Positions 9,156 through 20,827 of a stretch of 22,116 nucleotides of DNA are shown here, in pieces. Both the position numbers and the translations under genes were made by a program. The DNA is taken from NCBI RefSeq assembly GCF_001186125.1, contig NW_014040282.1, positions 31,007 to 53,122 on the forward strand, read 5' to 3'. Position 1 is the first letter of the stretch; each line of letters starts with the position of its first letter. The notes under the pieces are model-generated. The model ran no database searches and was not told where the DNA came from. It worked only from the letters and a program-made list of their open reading frames with translations. The DNA is from Sphaeroforma arctica JP610. Its lineage: Eukaryota; Opisthokonta; Ichthyosporea; Ichthyophonida.

Positions 9156-10476
9156 TTCACTCGTTGTCCCCCACCCAACACTATCAACACTGTCCTAAAA
9201 CTTTCAGACAATACAGGCGCAGTCACAGCTAAAGCTAACAGGACGAGCCCAATCCCAGAAATGATGAGCTTCTCATTGAAGCCTTCTCACAGAAGCTAAG
9301 GTTGCCTTTGATATGTACATGGTTTACCAACACATCCCAGTCGTCGAAAATGAAATAGCAAATGTGATTTCCCGTAAAAAATGGACCACAGCACGTGCCC
9401 TGTCCACGAACATGCACCTCAGGCCCATACCCGCTCAGAATTAGCATAATCGCCTCGATCGCACATATTGCAGACCAGTCAACGTGTTTGCCGTTCGCAT
9501 CAGGCATTTCATACCCAGCGTCATTCCGCCCACAAGTTACTGAAGACCCCTTGCGAGGCTTCGTACGAGAGGTGTCCCAGGTAGTGTTTGCAGCACATAC
9601 TCGCTCCAGCAGTGGTACAGCGCAGTGATATTTTCTCGGTTTGGGATTTCATGAACGCATCATTTATGCTGACGCCAATTTAGAAGGTCAGCTTCCAGCT
9701 GGCGAGGACATTCGAGGCCACCAATCAGATTCAATTGCCAGCTATGAACCTGTCGAACGTTCGACTAATGTACAAACTTGCAGGTGCAGACTGTTTGCCA
9801 CATCGCACACACCAGTCATTGTAATTCAACGGAAAGGCATTCACATACGGCAGACAAAACGGGGTATATTTTGCGCAAAACGCCCACTCGACGGTATCAC
9901 CCCACGTGCATGTTCCTTAAACAATTTTTACCAATTATTGCACGCTACATATACACGATCGAATGGTTGCGGGTGTGGACTGATTGATGTATTGATGGGC
10001 GTGTTCTGACTTTTCCGGACAGGCGAACTTCGTGTTCACATACGACTACAACCACAATATAATATCCACCTCCATGCTGAGAGACTACAGAGGTTGACCC
10101 ATAAGTCCGAGAGTGTGACATATTTGGTATTGAGGGCTGGGGAATTGTGGAAAACAGTCATCACCCCTATCATGATGCGCAAATCACAAGTATAATGTGT
10201 TACATATCATATATAAAATCATCGTTGTCGGTGTTGCGAACGGAAATCATATACTATAGTATCAAGTGTTGCAAAATATGTGCAACAGGAGCCAAAAACA
10301 AAAAAAACCGACACTATACGTTGCCATCCAACTGGGACTGCCCTGCACCTAGAGATTGAGGGTCAGGACTTGCACCTAGTTATTGGTACAGCCCTGCCTT
10401 AGAGTCCTAGGTTAGGACTGTCCTGTCCTGAGAGCCAGACCCTGCGGTTAGACTAACTTGCGGTTAGACGTCTGAC
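9156..10476. other. Unassigned retroelement-like interval
   Basis: Between LTR-like blocks. A further TGAGAGACTACAG terminus lies at 10078. The - strand at 9235-9507 has an RNase H-like look (GPFFTGNHICYF). 10330-10470 is a degenerate C/G-rich repeat stretch with AGAGxCCTAG-like words. Nothing here can be called a host gene. Confidence 0.45.
9235..9507 (-). mobile_element. Possible RNase H-like retroelement remnant
   Basis: Fossil, tentative. The stretch around IEAIMLILSGYGP followed by GPFFTGNHICYFIF resembles the region of DIRS-type RNase H where a helix precedes a fold strand and an acidic residue. It is antisense to the neighbouring reverse transcriptase remnant, so it would come from a separate insertion. 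Confidence 0.25.
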
Positions 10477-10760
10477 TGAGAGACTACAGGTCTCAGGCCA
10501 AATTTTACAGCAAGAAACCGTCTTTGATTTATGGAAGTCATCAGAGTTAGCTTACTCCCGAGAGCTAAGTCATCAGAGTTAGCTCATTAAATTACTCCCA
10601 AGAGTTGAGTTATTACTTAACCGGCTTCCGAGAGCAGATTAAGTTTCTCAACCGGTTCCCGAGAGTGGATTAAGCCTGTCATCCGCAACATTCTAGTAAT
10701 AGCTGCGGTTCTATGTGAGTCACAACCTATGCACTGTGGCCTATGCACTGTGGACCTTGT
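10477..10760 (+). repeat. LTR-like block B (forward)
   Basis: Starts TGAGAGACTACAGG like block A, then TTTTACAGCAAGAAACC, then a degenerate array of AGTTAGCT-ACTCCCGAGAG units (10545-10675), then ATAGCTGCGGTTCTATG. The same order is found inverted at 14766-14530. It lies directly upstream of the gag-pol remnant and may be its 5' LTR. Confidence 0.65.
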
Positions 10761-10899
10761 AGTTCCTTGACAGTATATCTGTGCAGATTTTGCACGCGAA
10801 GCTGACAAGTTGGGGATGTTCTCCCACTAGGCCTTACTGCCTGTGTGTACACTAGACGCAGCAGTTCGCACGCCCTCTGGAACAAAAATCTAGCTCAAC

Positions 10900-13140
10900 T
10901 GGTGGCTGGGTTATCGGAATTACGATTGGCTATGCGCTCATTTGTATCCACTGCGTATTCCGGGGTCCAGTAGGAGACATTGCTGACTACCTTGGATGAC
11001 TATGGCCCTATGAAATTGGCTACAGATGTGGGCAAACAGGTTATAGCGCTAGCTCGGGAATCCCATGATGACGGCGCGACGGGGCTCGTAGTGTGTCGGT
11101 GCACAGTCGAGAATCATATGTTTCATCTCGTGGCCGCAGCCAATCTCAGGACAGGGACGTAGAGTTCGACCGTAACCGTGGGCGTTCGTCGGATAGTTAT
11201 GGACGGGGATACGATAGACATCGTTGGGATCGGCCATCAGAACACCGCTACTCGCAAGATAACCAATATCAGGAGCGCGACAATAATCGTTATGGTCATG
11301 CCCGCCGTATATCTAGTGATACCCGTAGCACTGGTAATAATAATGATACCCCCACATGTCCTAAGTGTAAGCTTCGCCATCGGGACCCACTTTGCCCTTT
11401 ATGTCGAGCATGCAAACAACCAGGACACTACTCCAAAAAGTGCCCGTCCAAACCGATGGTAGCTGCTGCTACTACTGTGGTGCCACCAGCACCTATCCTT
11501 GGTGGTGACATCCCACGCCAGATATGAAATGCGAAGATGAAACAGTGAATGTTTGCGTAGACACGGGTTCTCGGCCCGCTATGATAAGCCGTTTTTTTTG
11601 CTGTGGAATTGAACTTCCCCATACTGGAAGTTGTGTATGTGAAGGAGTTTGGTGGTTCAGGTCAGGAATCCCTTACCCACCATACACCGTTATGCATGTG
11701 AATTCAGGAAACGGCACACCTACTTTATTCGAAACTTAGAAAGTCGACTTCTATGTGGCAGATTGGCTGCCAATGGAGTGTAATGTTCTGTTTGAGTTTG
11801 ACCACATGCAGGAAAACTTGATATGTACCTCAATGGACAGATCGGTCATACCAGCAAAGTTCCAACGTCCGTTGCCCAAGGTTAGTTCCCTAGGGGGGTT
11901 TTAGATACCCCGCTTCCCGGAGATCATTGTGAACATCGATGTGCCACAGGTGTTTGGGTCCCAACTCCCCAAGACAAAGGCTCAGTATGACTTCCACCAT
12001 TTAGAGCGACTCCGAGCGGTATTGAACGAATCCCAGAGTGAAATGTACGAACTCATGAACCTCTTTTTCTTTAACCAAGCAGCTTTTGACCCGGATAATG
12101 ATAAGTACATCAATGATGTGGTGGTCAAACTGCGGCTCAAACCGAGTGGGTTAGTTCCGTTCGTATTAAATGGACACTACTTTCCGTATAATCAAAGCAT
12201 TTAAAGCATACCTAGATGACGGGAACCTGGCTACGAAGTGGCCGCATTGAACAGTCATTGGAACGATTTACTTCGCTTTCTCCGCAACTGCCTTGAGAAG
12301 GACATCCAGCTCCCACCGCTAAAGTGCTAATTGGGCATCTTGTTTGATGAAGCGGTGGAATTCTTTGGTAGGGAGGATATTTTTAACACCTCCGCCATCC
12401 TTCGCTCCCGTGCACAAGCATTGTTTGACCGTTCCCCACCGGAGAATAGGCCGGAATTGGTATTCTTGCTTGCAGTACTCTCGTGGTGGGCAATCTATAT
12501 TCCAGGATTTGCAGATAAAGCGGCGGTCCTCTCTGACATAACCCGGAAGAGTACTATACTGACATAACCCGGAAGAGTGCTATATTCAAGTAGGAGACGA
12601 AGCACCAAGCTGCATATGCGTACCTCATGCTGGTTATTAGCTTACGCATGCGTCTCTATTAGCCACTACCGCACCAGCAGCTAGTGTTGACCCCGGACGC
12701 TAGCAATTGGGGGGTAGGAGCAGCTCTGTTTAGATACCACCGCAGGGTACACCTAAATTTGACGAAGCACAGCGGCTGATAGCTGACTGTGATGACCATC
12801 GTGCTGGGTTAGGGTTACCCCCCGTTACCATGCACCCGCAGGTACCACGCTTGGCCCTCCTCGACGGTGAGACTAATGAACAAATTTATGATGCAGATAT
12901 GGTCACCATCCTAAATGAGTCCAAGGAAGTTTCCTTGTCTGCTCTTCCGTGTTTCCCTAAAGTGGCACCCATACCACTGGTATGTGTAGCCACCCCAGTC
13001 AATACCCCTTTGCGTACCCGTGCTGACATTGTTGCAGCACAGGATGCCATTATTCATAGTGTCTTAGCGAAGCCTCTAGTCTCCCAGTACGGTGTGGTAG
13101 AGGCGGCTGTTCCTTACGCACAACCAGTTTCCATATAATG
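10900..13140 (+). mobile_element. Ty3/gypsy-like gag-pol remnant (Metaviridae)
   Basis: Fossil. In order on the + strand there is a gag tail rich in R/S/D/Y with a CCHC zinc knuckle (CRACKQPGHYSKKC, near 11405-11445); a retropepsin-like CVDTGSRPAM near 11560; a reverse transcriptase part with a YLDD-type motif near 12213 and the later LPPLKC region; the FLAVLSWWAIYIPGFADKAA segment typical of Ty3 elements near 12460; and an RNase H start, TPDASNWGVGAALF, near 12700. It is broken in several places and no integrase is evident. The order protease, reverse transcriptase, RNase H fits Ty3/gypsy. Confidence 0.8.
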
Positions 13141-13329
13141 AACTCAGTGTACAGTCTACTAAACAAAGACAAATAAACTTATCTCGATTGATGATTGAGC
13201 CAGACCAACAAAAATAAAAAATTGGTGCTGGGCTGCCACAAGTCGACGGGGCCAAAAATACTCCAAGCGACAAAATAGAGTAATCGATCGTCTGTCGAAG
13301 AGTCAGAGACACCGAGAGACAGTAGACTC

Positions 13330-13482
13330 AGAGGCTCTCTATAAAGTAGGCTGACTTAGGGCTGAGGGTTGAGAGCTGAGGTCTCGGGGCTCAGGGGCTC
13401 AGGGGCTCAGGGGCTCAGGGCTCAGGTCTCAGGGCTCGCCGGCTCGGAGCTTGGGGCTCGGGGCTCGGGGCTCGGGGCTCAA

Positions 13483-13514
<32 letters not shown>
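13330..13514 (+). repeat. G-rich short tandem repeat cluster
   Basis: A run of GGGGCTCA units passes into GGGGCTCG units (13381-13480) and then into seven or more GGCT units (13484-13514). At least eight G-tracts of three to four bases lie on the + strand with short loops. Confidence 0.9.
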
Positions 13515-13515
<1 letters not shown>

Positions 13516-13609
13516 AGAGAAGTATAGGTTGGTAGCACGAGAGTAGAGTGACCTGGTAAGTTGTTAGAGTGCAGTGTAGGGGACTAGAAGTAAAGTGCTA
13601 GTGTTTCAA

Positions 13610-14019
13610 TAGATATGGTGCGTTCGAATGAATTTGTTTATGATCTCACCCTCAGTTGTATACAAATGGGTGTTTGTACTAGTGTTCAACCACTTGGGTT
13701 GACCAGGGTAAAAACGCATATGATCAGTATGAGAAACCTTATGCAGAACACTTTAGCACTCGGATACATTTTCTAGAAATAAATATATCACTCTCTCTCT
13801 CTGTTACGTACTCTCAGTCTCAGGCTTCGGCTCTCGACTAGCCGGTGACCCGCCTATAAGTAGAATAATGTGAGAAGTCTCAAATTACTCTACACGTGCT
13901 TTCAGGCTGACCTACCTATACATATATCAATTTGAGAACAAATCCCAAATCACTCTCGGGCTGACAACGTAAACCGTTGTTAACGTATATAGAAATACAT
14001 CTACTTCTGTAGTCTCCCA
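13610..14019 (-). repeat. LTR-like block A' (inverted copy)
   Basis: Reverse complement of block A. It starts TGGGAGACTACAG at 14019 and runs down to about 13610. The core 13783-13918 differs from block A at about two sites in roughly 145 bp, while the outer parts are clearly more diverged. Its 3' part also matches 14340-14490. Confidence 0.8.
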
Positions 14020-14334
14020 GTCTAGATTTCCATGAGACCAAGGATTGTCGACAATTGAATAATCCACCCCAGTTTTCATGTCTCACCTAGAAGAACCATA
14101 AGACTAGCATGACACAGACCATGTTGAAGTTAAAAGTGAAGCATCCACTGTCCAGGCTGACTTCGATCTGATCAAGCGATCCAAAGTCATGTCAACCTCC
14201 ACCGAAGGGATTGTCAGTCCTACCAATGATAAAAGTATGGTCAAGGCTTCATTGACCTCAAGTACTCCGACGGACAATATCAAATTGACAGGCTCATGTT
14301 ATGGTGGTAGACAATGCTAGAGTGCAATGTATTA

Positions 14335-14766
14335 GACTTTAAATAGTGCAAATGTATGTATTTATTTCCGACCTTATCTTTGGTTTTATGCTCAATATGC
14401 TTGCGCTGGTGTTTAGCCGCTTAGGCTGGCCAGGGTAAAAACTCATATGGTCAGCATGAAAAACGTTATGCAGAACACTTTAACTGCTATGTTATTCTAT
14501 TTCGACTTCTTTGCAACAAAATCTCACGCTGATCACATGACTCCTTTCCGCATAAGTTGTGACTTGCATAGAACAGCAGCTATTTGTAGTATGTTGCAGT
14601 TGGCACTTGGCAGACTTAATCCACTCTGGAGAGTTCGTTGAGAAACCTAGTATGCTCTTGGGAGTCGGTTAAGCATTAACTCAATTCTCGGGAGTAATTT
14701 AAGCTCTCGGGAGTGAGCTAACTCTTATGAATTCCATAAATCAAAAAGGGGTTCTTGCTGTAAAAT
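14335..14766 (-). repeat. LTR-like block B' (inverted copy)
   Basis: Reverse complement of block B at 14530-14766: TTTTACAGCAAG, the ACTCCCGAGAG array, and the AGCTGCTGTTCTATG segment. It continues into a 3' part (14340-14490) homologous to that of blocks A and A'. A and B therefore look like two variants of one LTR family sharing both ends. Confidence 0.75.
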
Positions 14767-16130
14767 ACGGTGACGATACAGTTTGACGTGAGAAAAATTT
14801 GTCAGACATAAACTCGATTTCGTCGACCAGGATCACTTTGAGACATAAACCTGCGAACCACAGCTATGGAAATAAGGTAGTGATATTTCAAACCAAAGTC
14901 GCTAATATGTGCTAACAAAGCTCCATAAAAAGCTGTTATTTATACTGAAAACCTGATCCTGAATATTTTTATGAACACCGCCAGTATCAACCTCCTTGGT
15001 TTGTGTTTTATAGGTACAAACTGTATTAGATGCGTCTGTGCTCCAAGTACTCTGCTACTCTTTATATGCCCTTGCAGCTAATAAAGTTCTGGGTAGATCC
15101 AGAGGGTTTCACAACTATTGGGACGATTCGTTGTCTCTAATGTTAGGCAAACATATTGGGATCACCATCATAGCGAGTTGGTTTCGCTGTTTGGCTTATA
15201 GTTGTATAAGAGGTGCCAATAAACATCACAAATAAAGCATAAATTTGCACAGTTTTCAAGTTATCGAGAGCCATCACATTTTTGGTTAGTCTATGAATAG
15301 CAGATTACAAAGTACATGTCAACACTATTCAGATCCGACAATTAAGGTGCAATACAAGCACACAGTGCACGCAATAGGCGTATAAAATTACCACTAGTGG
15401 CTATCTATTCAACACATACAGTATCTGTCTCAGGGACCTAAACCATTTGTACTGAGATTTAAGCGGGCCTTCTGACTGAAGCGGTGCTGCGCTCTATCTA
15501 TTGCATCAGGAGGTAGTTTGCATTTTCTGCATCAGTTTTCTACCTTTCCGATTACAAAAATATGTATTGTTTTGCTGTTGTCACGAAATATCAGAGCGCA
15601 AATGCATGTGAATACCTTTTAGGCTATGTCTTACTGTACACAAACATGATCTCATGGTACAGGATAAATATTATATCGTACTCAGCCGTATTCAACCGTA
15701 TGTAGATTGCAGAAACTCTTATGCTGACCTTGAAGCTCCAATCAATCTACGTAGTGAACATAAAATCAACTATGTAAAATAACCTTACAGTCTGCACGTT
15801 TATGAGATCGACGTCAGATAAAACAGTGTATTTACTATTCGAAACGGACCACCAGAGAGAAAACATCATCATACTCTGGCAGGTACTCCTCTAGAATTCA
15901 GGTGTTTCATATACACTGATAGCATCGGCAGTCTCACTAGCAATAAATGCATCGGCACGACTCACACATTGGTCGACGCTACTAGCTGCGATGGCTGCTC
16001 GCTATGGCATGGTATAGCTCATTAACAAAAAGTTGCAATGTTGGGTTTTGCAATAAAGTCGGCCCGTGCCAAGCTATAGTACGCCTCTGACTGAAGTTCA
16101 AGCGATACAGTTTTTTATATGGATATATAT
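14767..16130. other. Intergenic DNA without a supported gene
   Basis: No LTR homology or host exon is recognisable. Open stretches on + at 15038-15235 and on - around 15890-16003 are short and unmatched. Confidence 0.5.
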
Positions 16131-16133
16131 GGT

Positions 16134-16139
16134 TTTATT
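16134..16139 (-). terminator. Polyadenylation signal of the - strand gene
   Basis: AATAAA on the - strand, about 113 nt after the stop at 16252, in an AT-rich 3' UTR. Confidence 0.7.
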
Positions 16140-16251
16140 GAGAGGTAGTTGAACTTCACAGAAGCCGCGTTTCCCATTTATGTACAGGTGGTTAATGGCA
16201 TGCACTAGACTTACATGCACCTATATTATTAATTTAGTCGAATCGTCCAAG

Positions 16252-16781
16252 CTACGACTTCTTGGATTTTTTAGAAGACCTTTTCGTCGAGCCCCTAGTC
16301 TCGGCTGATTTTTTTTTCGTCGAGCCCTTATTCTCGGCTGTTGGCTGTACTACGGTACCGTCATCAAACGCACCTCCAATAGTTGTATTCACTCCGCTTG
16401 AACTCGGGTTCACAGCAGCCATACTGGTGTTCATAGCGCTCATACTGGTATTCACACCGCCTATGCTTGTATTGCCAGGCATATAGGGATTGGGTGCCAG
16501 TAGGCCAGGCATGTTGGCATTCGGCACGCCAGAGCCATAGGGGCCACCCATTGCCCCCAGAATATTACCAGTAGGTAAGGAATGGGTTGGTTGCAGCCCC
16601 AGGGGAGTGTTGAAGAGGTTGGTCTGGGGCGCTGGGGTAGTGTTGAACAGGCTGGTCCCCATCATCGGGTTGGCTGGACCGATGGAGTGGCTGAGTTGGG
16701 ATGCTGTGCTTGACTTCCCCTTGTCTGTGGGATCTTTCGATTCAGACGATTCCTCATCGTCCGATGAAACCAACTCGGGGT
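16252..16781 (-). CDS. Membrane protein exon 8 (acidic cluster, repeats, lysine tail)
   Basis: Opens [17 protein letters not shown], an acidic serine cluster. It passes through LFNT-containing prolines, has five tandem seven-residue units of VNTSM type (16372-16473), then AE.KGSTK twice, and ends KKSKKS. The stop TAG is at 16254-16252. Confidence 0.82.
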
Positions 16782-17487
16782 CTGTGTGTGTATGTGCGCA
16801 TATTGGTTATATAAAGCGGTAAGGATGGATATGTATGTGTTTGTATGTGTACGTATGCATATACATATAGACAGAGAGCGAGCATAAACGAATGCCTGTG
16901 TAGTTTCGACGCGTATGATCTATCTCTGGTTAGACACACATCTTATATCATCTGGTGCTACTATGGAACTATTACAATTCATTAACTGCGCATTACATTT
17001 TCTCGTGTTGGGTTGTCAATGTGTATGTAAATATGCGCTACACCTTAAAATAGGTGACTGGGGATCGATTGTGCACGTATATGCACAGTATGCGTATGTT
17101 TCGGTTGCTCGATCGTTCCAGAGATGGGATTGTAATTCCTATTATACCTTGGCCACGCCTCACCACTTGGACTTGGCTGCGCTCCCTTGGTTACAGTCTA
17201 AAAACAAACAGGTCGACTTATACCCAGAATATCTAAATGCACACACACAAACACACACATATATATATACGTATACTATAGGAACGTACCAGCTCCCAGC
17301 ACCTTGTCGAATATCATGTTATAAGCCTTGTCCAACCCACTCCACTTGGACTTGGGCTGCTTGTTCTTTTTGACCTTACTCGCTGATGAGTCATCTCCAC
17401 CGCTCTCCTCATTGTCAATATCTGCGGGTCCAGCAACGAGAAAATAAGGTAGCAAGATAAGTATATATATATATATATATACATACA

Positions 17488-17562
<75 letters not shown>

Positions 17563-18652
17563 ATATATATATGACTGTGCGAAAGTATTTATAGACAGAA
17601 AACTATATTACATGGGAAATAGGGCATACAACCTGTTGGATGGCTGAACGCCGAAAAGCCTTAATTATTCAATTATGCAATTAAGAACGCGTATAGATCC
17701 ATCACATACATAAGTTTGTACGCAATTACAAAAATATTTACCATGTAAGGTAGCAGACAACGATCTTTCGCGGTTGGGCTGATTCGCCACAGGCACAGAA
17801 CCCATAGGCGCCATTCCGGAAACCTGGCTCAGATGCAAAGCGGGATTCTGCGATATACTCAGCGACGTAGGGGCCGCTACAAAACTGGTCATGGGCTGTA
17901 TTTGGGGACTCATACCCAGATTAGGGGTCAGAGATAGACCTGGTACATTGGGAGGTGCTATACTGCCTTGCCCCAGACTCCCCTGGCTGGAAACAGAACG
18001 AGAGCCCATGCGAGACCCGGCCCGGGAACTTGGCCGGAAACTGAGGTGCGATTGCAATTGCTGTATGATTGGTGGATATAAATAGAACGGTATTAGCTAC
18101 GATTCTACAATACTTCGTGGTCCTACTCGGGAATCGGTACGTGAATTGAAACCCTACTAAGCGATCGGGCTTGCTGTGTGATTAGTGGATATAAAAAGAA
18201 CGGCACTAGCTGCAGCTCTGCAAGTAGCTTTTGATCCGACCTGAGAATAACACATGCTGCGTGATAGGTAGTTATAAATAGAATGGAGTTGCTATACTTT
18301 TAAATTTTCTCCGGTTGGACTCACTCCGGACTCACTATCCCGACATGTCTTGAAATTAGTTCCGCTTATCCTAGCTGAGATTTATTTAACCTAAAATTAG
18401 GGTTGTTTTACGTACCTGAGCGGCAAGCTGGAGTTCCATTTCTGCGGTGTCAATATCGTACATGACATTGAGTTTGGCCTCCAAATCTGTTTCACCGAAT
18501 ATGGCTTCGTACATCTTATCGATCCAATTTTTTTTAAAAACAGCGTTTAGTTTGCGGCGTGATTCTGGTTCGACGGCCGACGTGCTCTGGAAATTGATGC
18601 TGGAAAGTGATGGGCGTTCATTGGGTTAGCCAAATGTGTCATATCAACAGCA

Positions 18653-18697
<45 letters not shown>

Positions 18698-18834
18698 CAT
18701 ACATACATACACACACATACATACCTACATACATAAATACATATGTACGTGCATACATACTTACACACACACACACACATATATATATATAGATATAGAT
18801 ATAGATATATGCACACACACACACACACACAAAC

Positions 18835-18897
<63 letters not shown>

Positions 18898-20757
18898 CGA
18901 ATAAATAGATATGTCTGGGATAGACTGTGATATAAATGGGAAAGATGGAGCCAATACTATATTAAAAACATCATGCACGAGCATAGATTGATACTCTGGC
19001 ATATCGAACCGTACGCAAACAAAACATATTGTATTACATATCAATACAGCACTAGGACTGACCCCAAGCCCTTCTCAACAGCAGCATTGACCATTTAAAC
19101 ACTCACCCAGATGTATCCGACGCCCCCTGAGTAGCCATGGACTTGCCCATCAGAGAATTGGTGCCTCCCATCATACTCATAGCGGACATGTTGTTACCGT
19201 AACCAGACAGCGATACGGCACTGTTGTTGTAGTTCATACCACTGGTTGGAGCGTTGGCAATGGTAGCGGCTGTGTGGTTGTGATGTGTACGTGTACATGT
19301 GCATGTCCCGGTGTTAGTAACAATATCAATAGGCAGTGATATGCGACCAAACGAGTGTACGGTGCAGGTCTCTAGCAGAGGTAGGTAAAACATTGTCAAG
19401 AGGCAAGGCGAAGAAAGTATCAAGTGTGCCGGGTGTAGTTCTCGCCGAGCTAAACCCACAACATGGGCGGGTGTAGTGGCGGTACGCGCCACAGCTAGTG
19501 CCCACAGACGATGTGTGTGCAATCCACTACACAACATACAAACCACTCAACAACACAGACACTCACACACATACCATACAACCCACTCCACAACACACAC
19601 ACAATCCACTCAACAACACACACACAAGCCACAACAGCACACACACCCCCACACACTTACCACACAAATCACTCAACAAAACACACACCCCCACACACTT
19701 ACCACACAAACTACTCAACAACACATACACCCCCACACAAATACCACACAACCCACTCAACAACAAATACACAAGCCACTCAACAACACACAGACACCCA
19801 CACACATACCACACAACTCACTCAATAACACCCCCCCCCACACTTACCACACAAACCACTCAACAACACACACACACCCACACACATACCACCCAACCCA
19901 CTCAACAGCACACATACACCCACACACTACCACGCAGCCCACTCAACGACACACAGACACCCACACACTACCACGCAGCCCACTCAACGACACACAGACA
20001 CCCCAGCCACAACCAAACGAAGTGCTTACAGTCGAGTGTTTTGGCGCGATCATCGTCCGACTTCTCGTGTGCCGCCAGCATGCGTAGGCGTCTCTTGCGG
20101 CCTTTGAAGTACAGAACAGTCAGAGCTGTGTAGTGGGATGGACAAGAAAGGCTCAAAGCCGTGAGAACACGGGCGAGTGCGTGTTATGGGTTACCTACTT
20201 CATACCACCGAAGGAACACATACACAGCAGTTTCAGTATGAGTCATAATAAAAGGAGCCAAATTATATCTGCCACCTCACACCCTTAATTAATGGTCTTC
20301 AATCGACACTAACACCCCCCCAAGCCACACTAGCAACCCCTATCACCACACACAGCCACACCATAGCTCGTGTGTATGACCCACCTACATACGAGTTACC
20401 TACCTACATACGAGTTACCTACCTACATACGAGTTACCTACCTACCCACCTACATACTAATTACCTACCTACACCACCGCAGCAAATCAGGCAGATGACA
20501 AGCACTACCGCCAGCATGGCACATATCACCAACACGTTGTTAGTGGACTTCAAGGGGTTCATCAGCACATCCTTGTAGTACTCGGTGTCCCAGGCAGACA
20601 CCTCCTTAGCCGCGTTCATATTCAACATACTTAGGATGAGGTTCTGCAACGGGTTGTCGATCTCAAACTGCTTCACGCGCAGGAACTCTTCGTAGGTAAA
20701 GCCCAAACCTGTGGATACGTGGGAGTGCAAGAGTATGCAAATATACTATATATATAT

Positions 20758-20827
<70 letters not shown>

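Noticed and set aside
13484-13514. (GGCT)n taken as part of a CRISPR-like or satellite array.
   Set aside because: Simple sequence without spacers; eukaryotic context.
15038-15235. Open frame of 65 codons on +.
   Set aside because: No motif, no splice context, and length expected by chance.
19476-20133. Long histidine/threonine-rich open frames on + through 19476-20133.
   Set aside because: They are shadows of the 42-bp minisatellite, antisense to intron 3 of the membrane gene.
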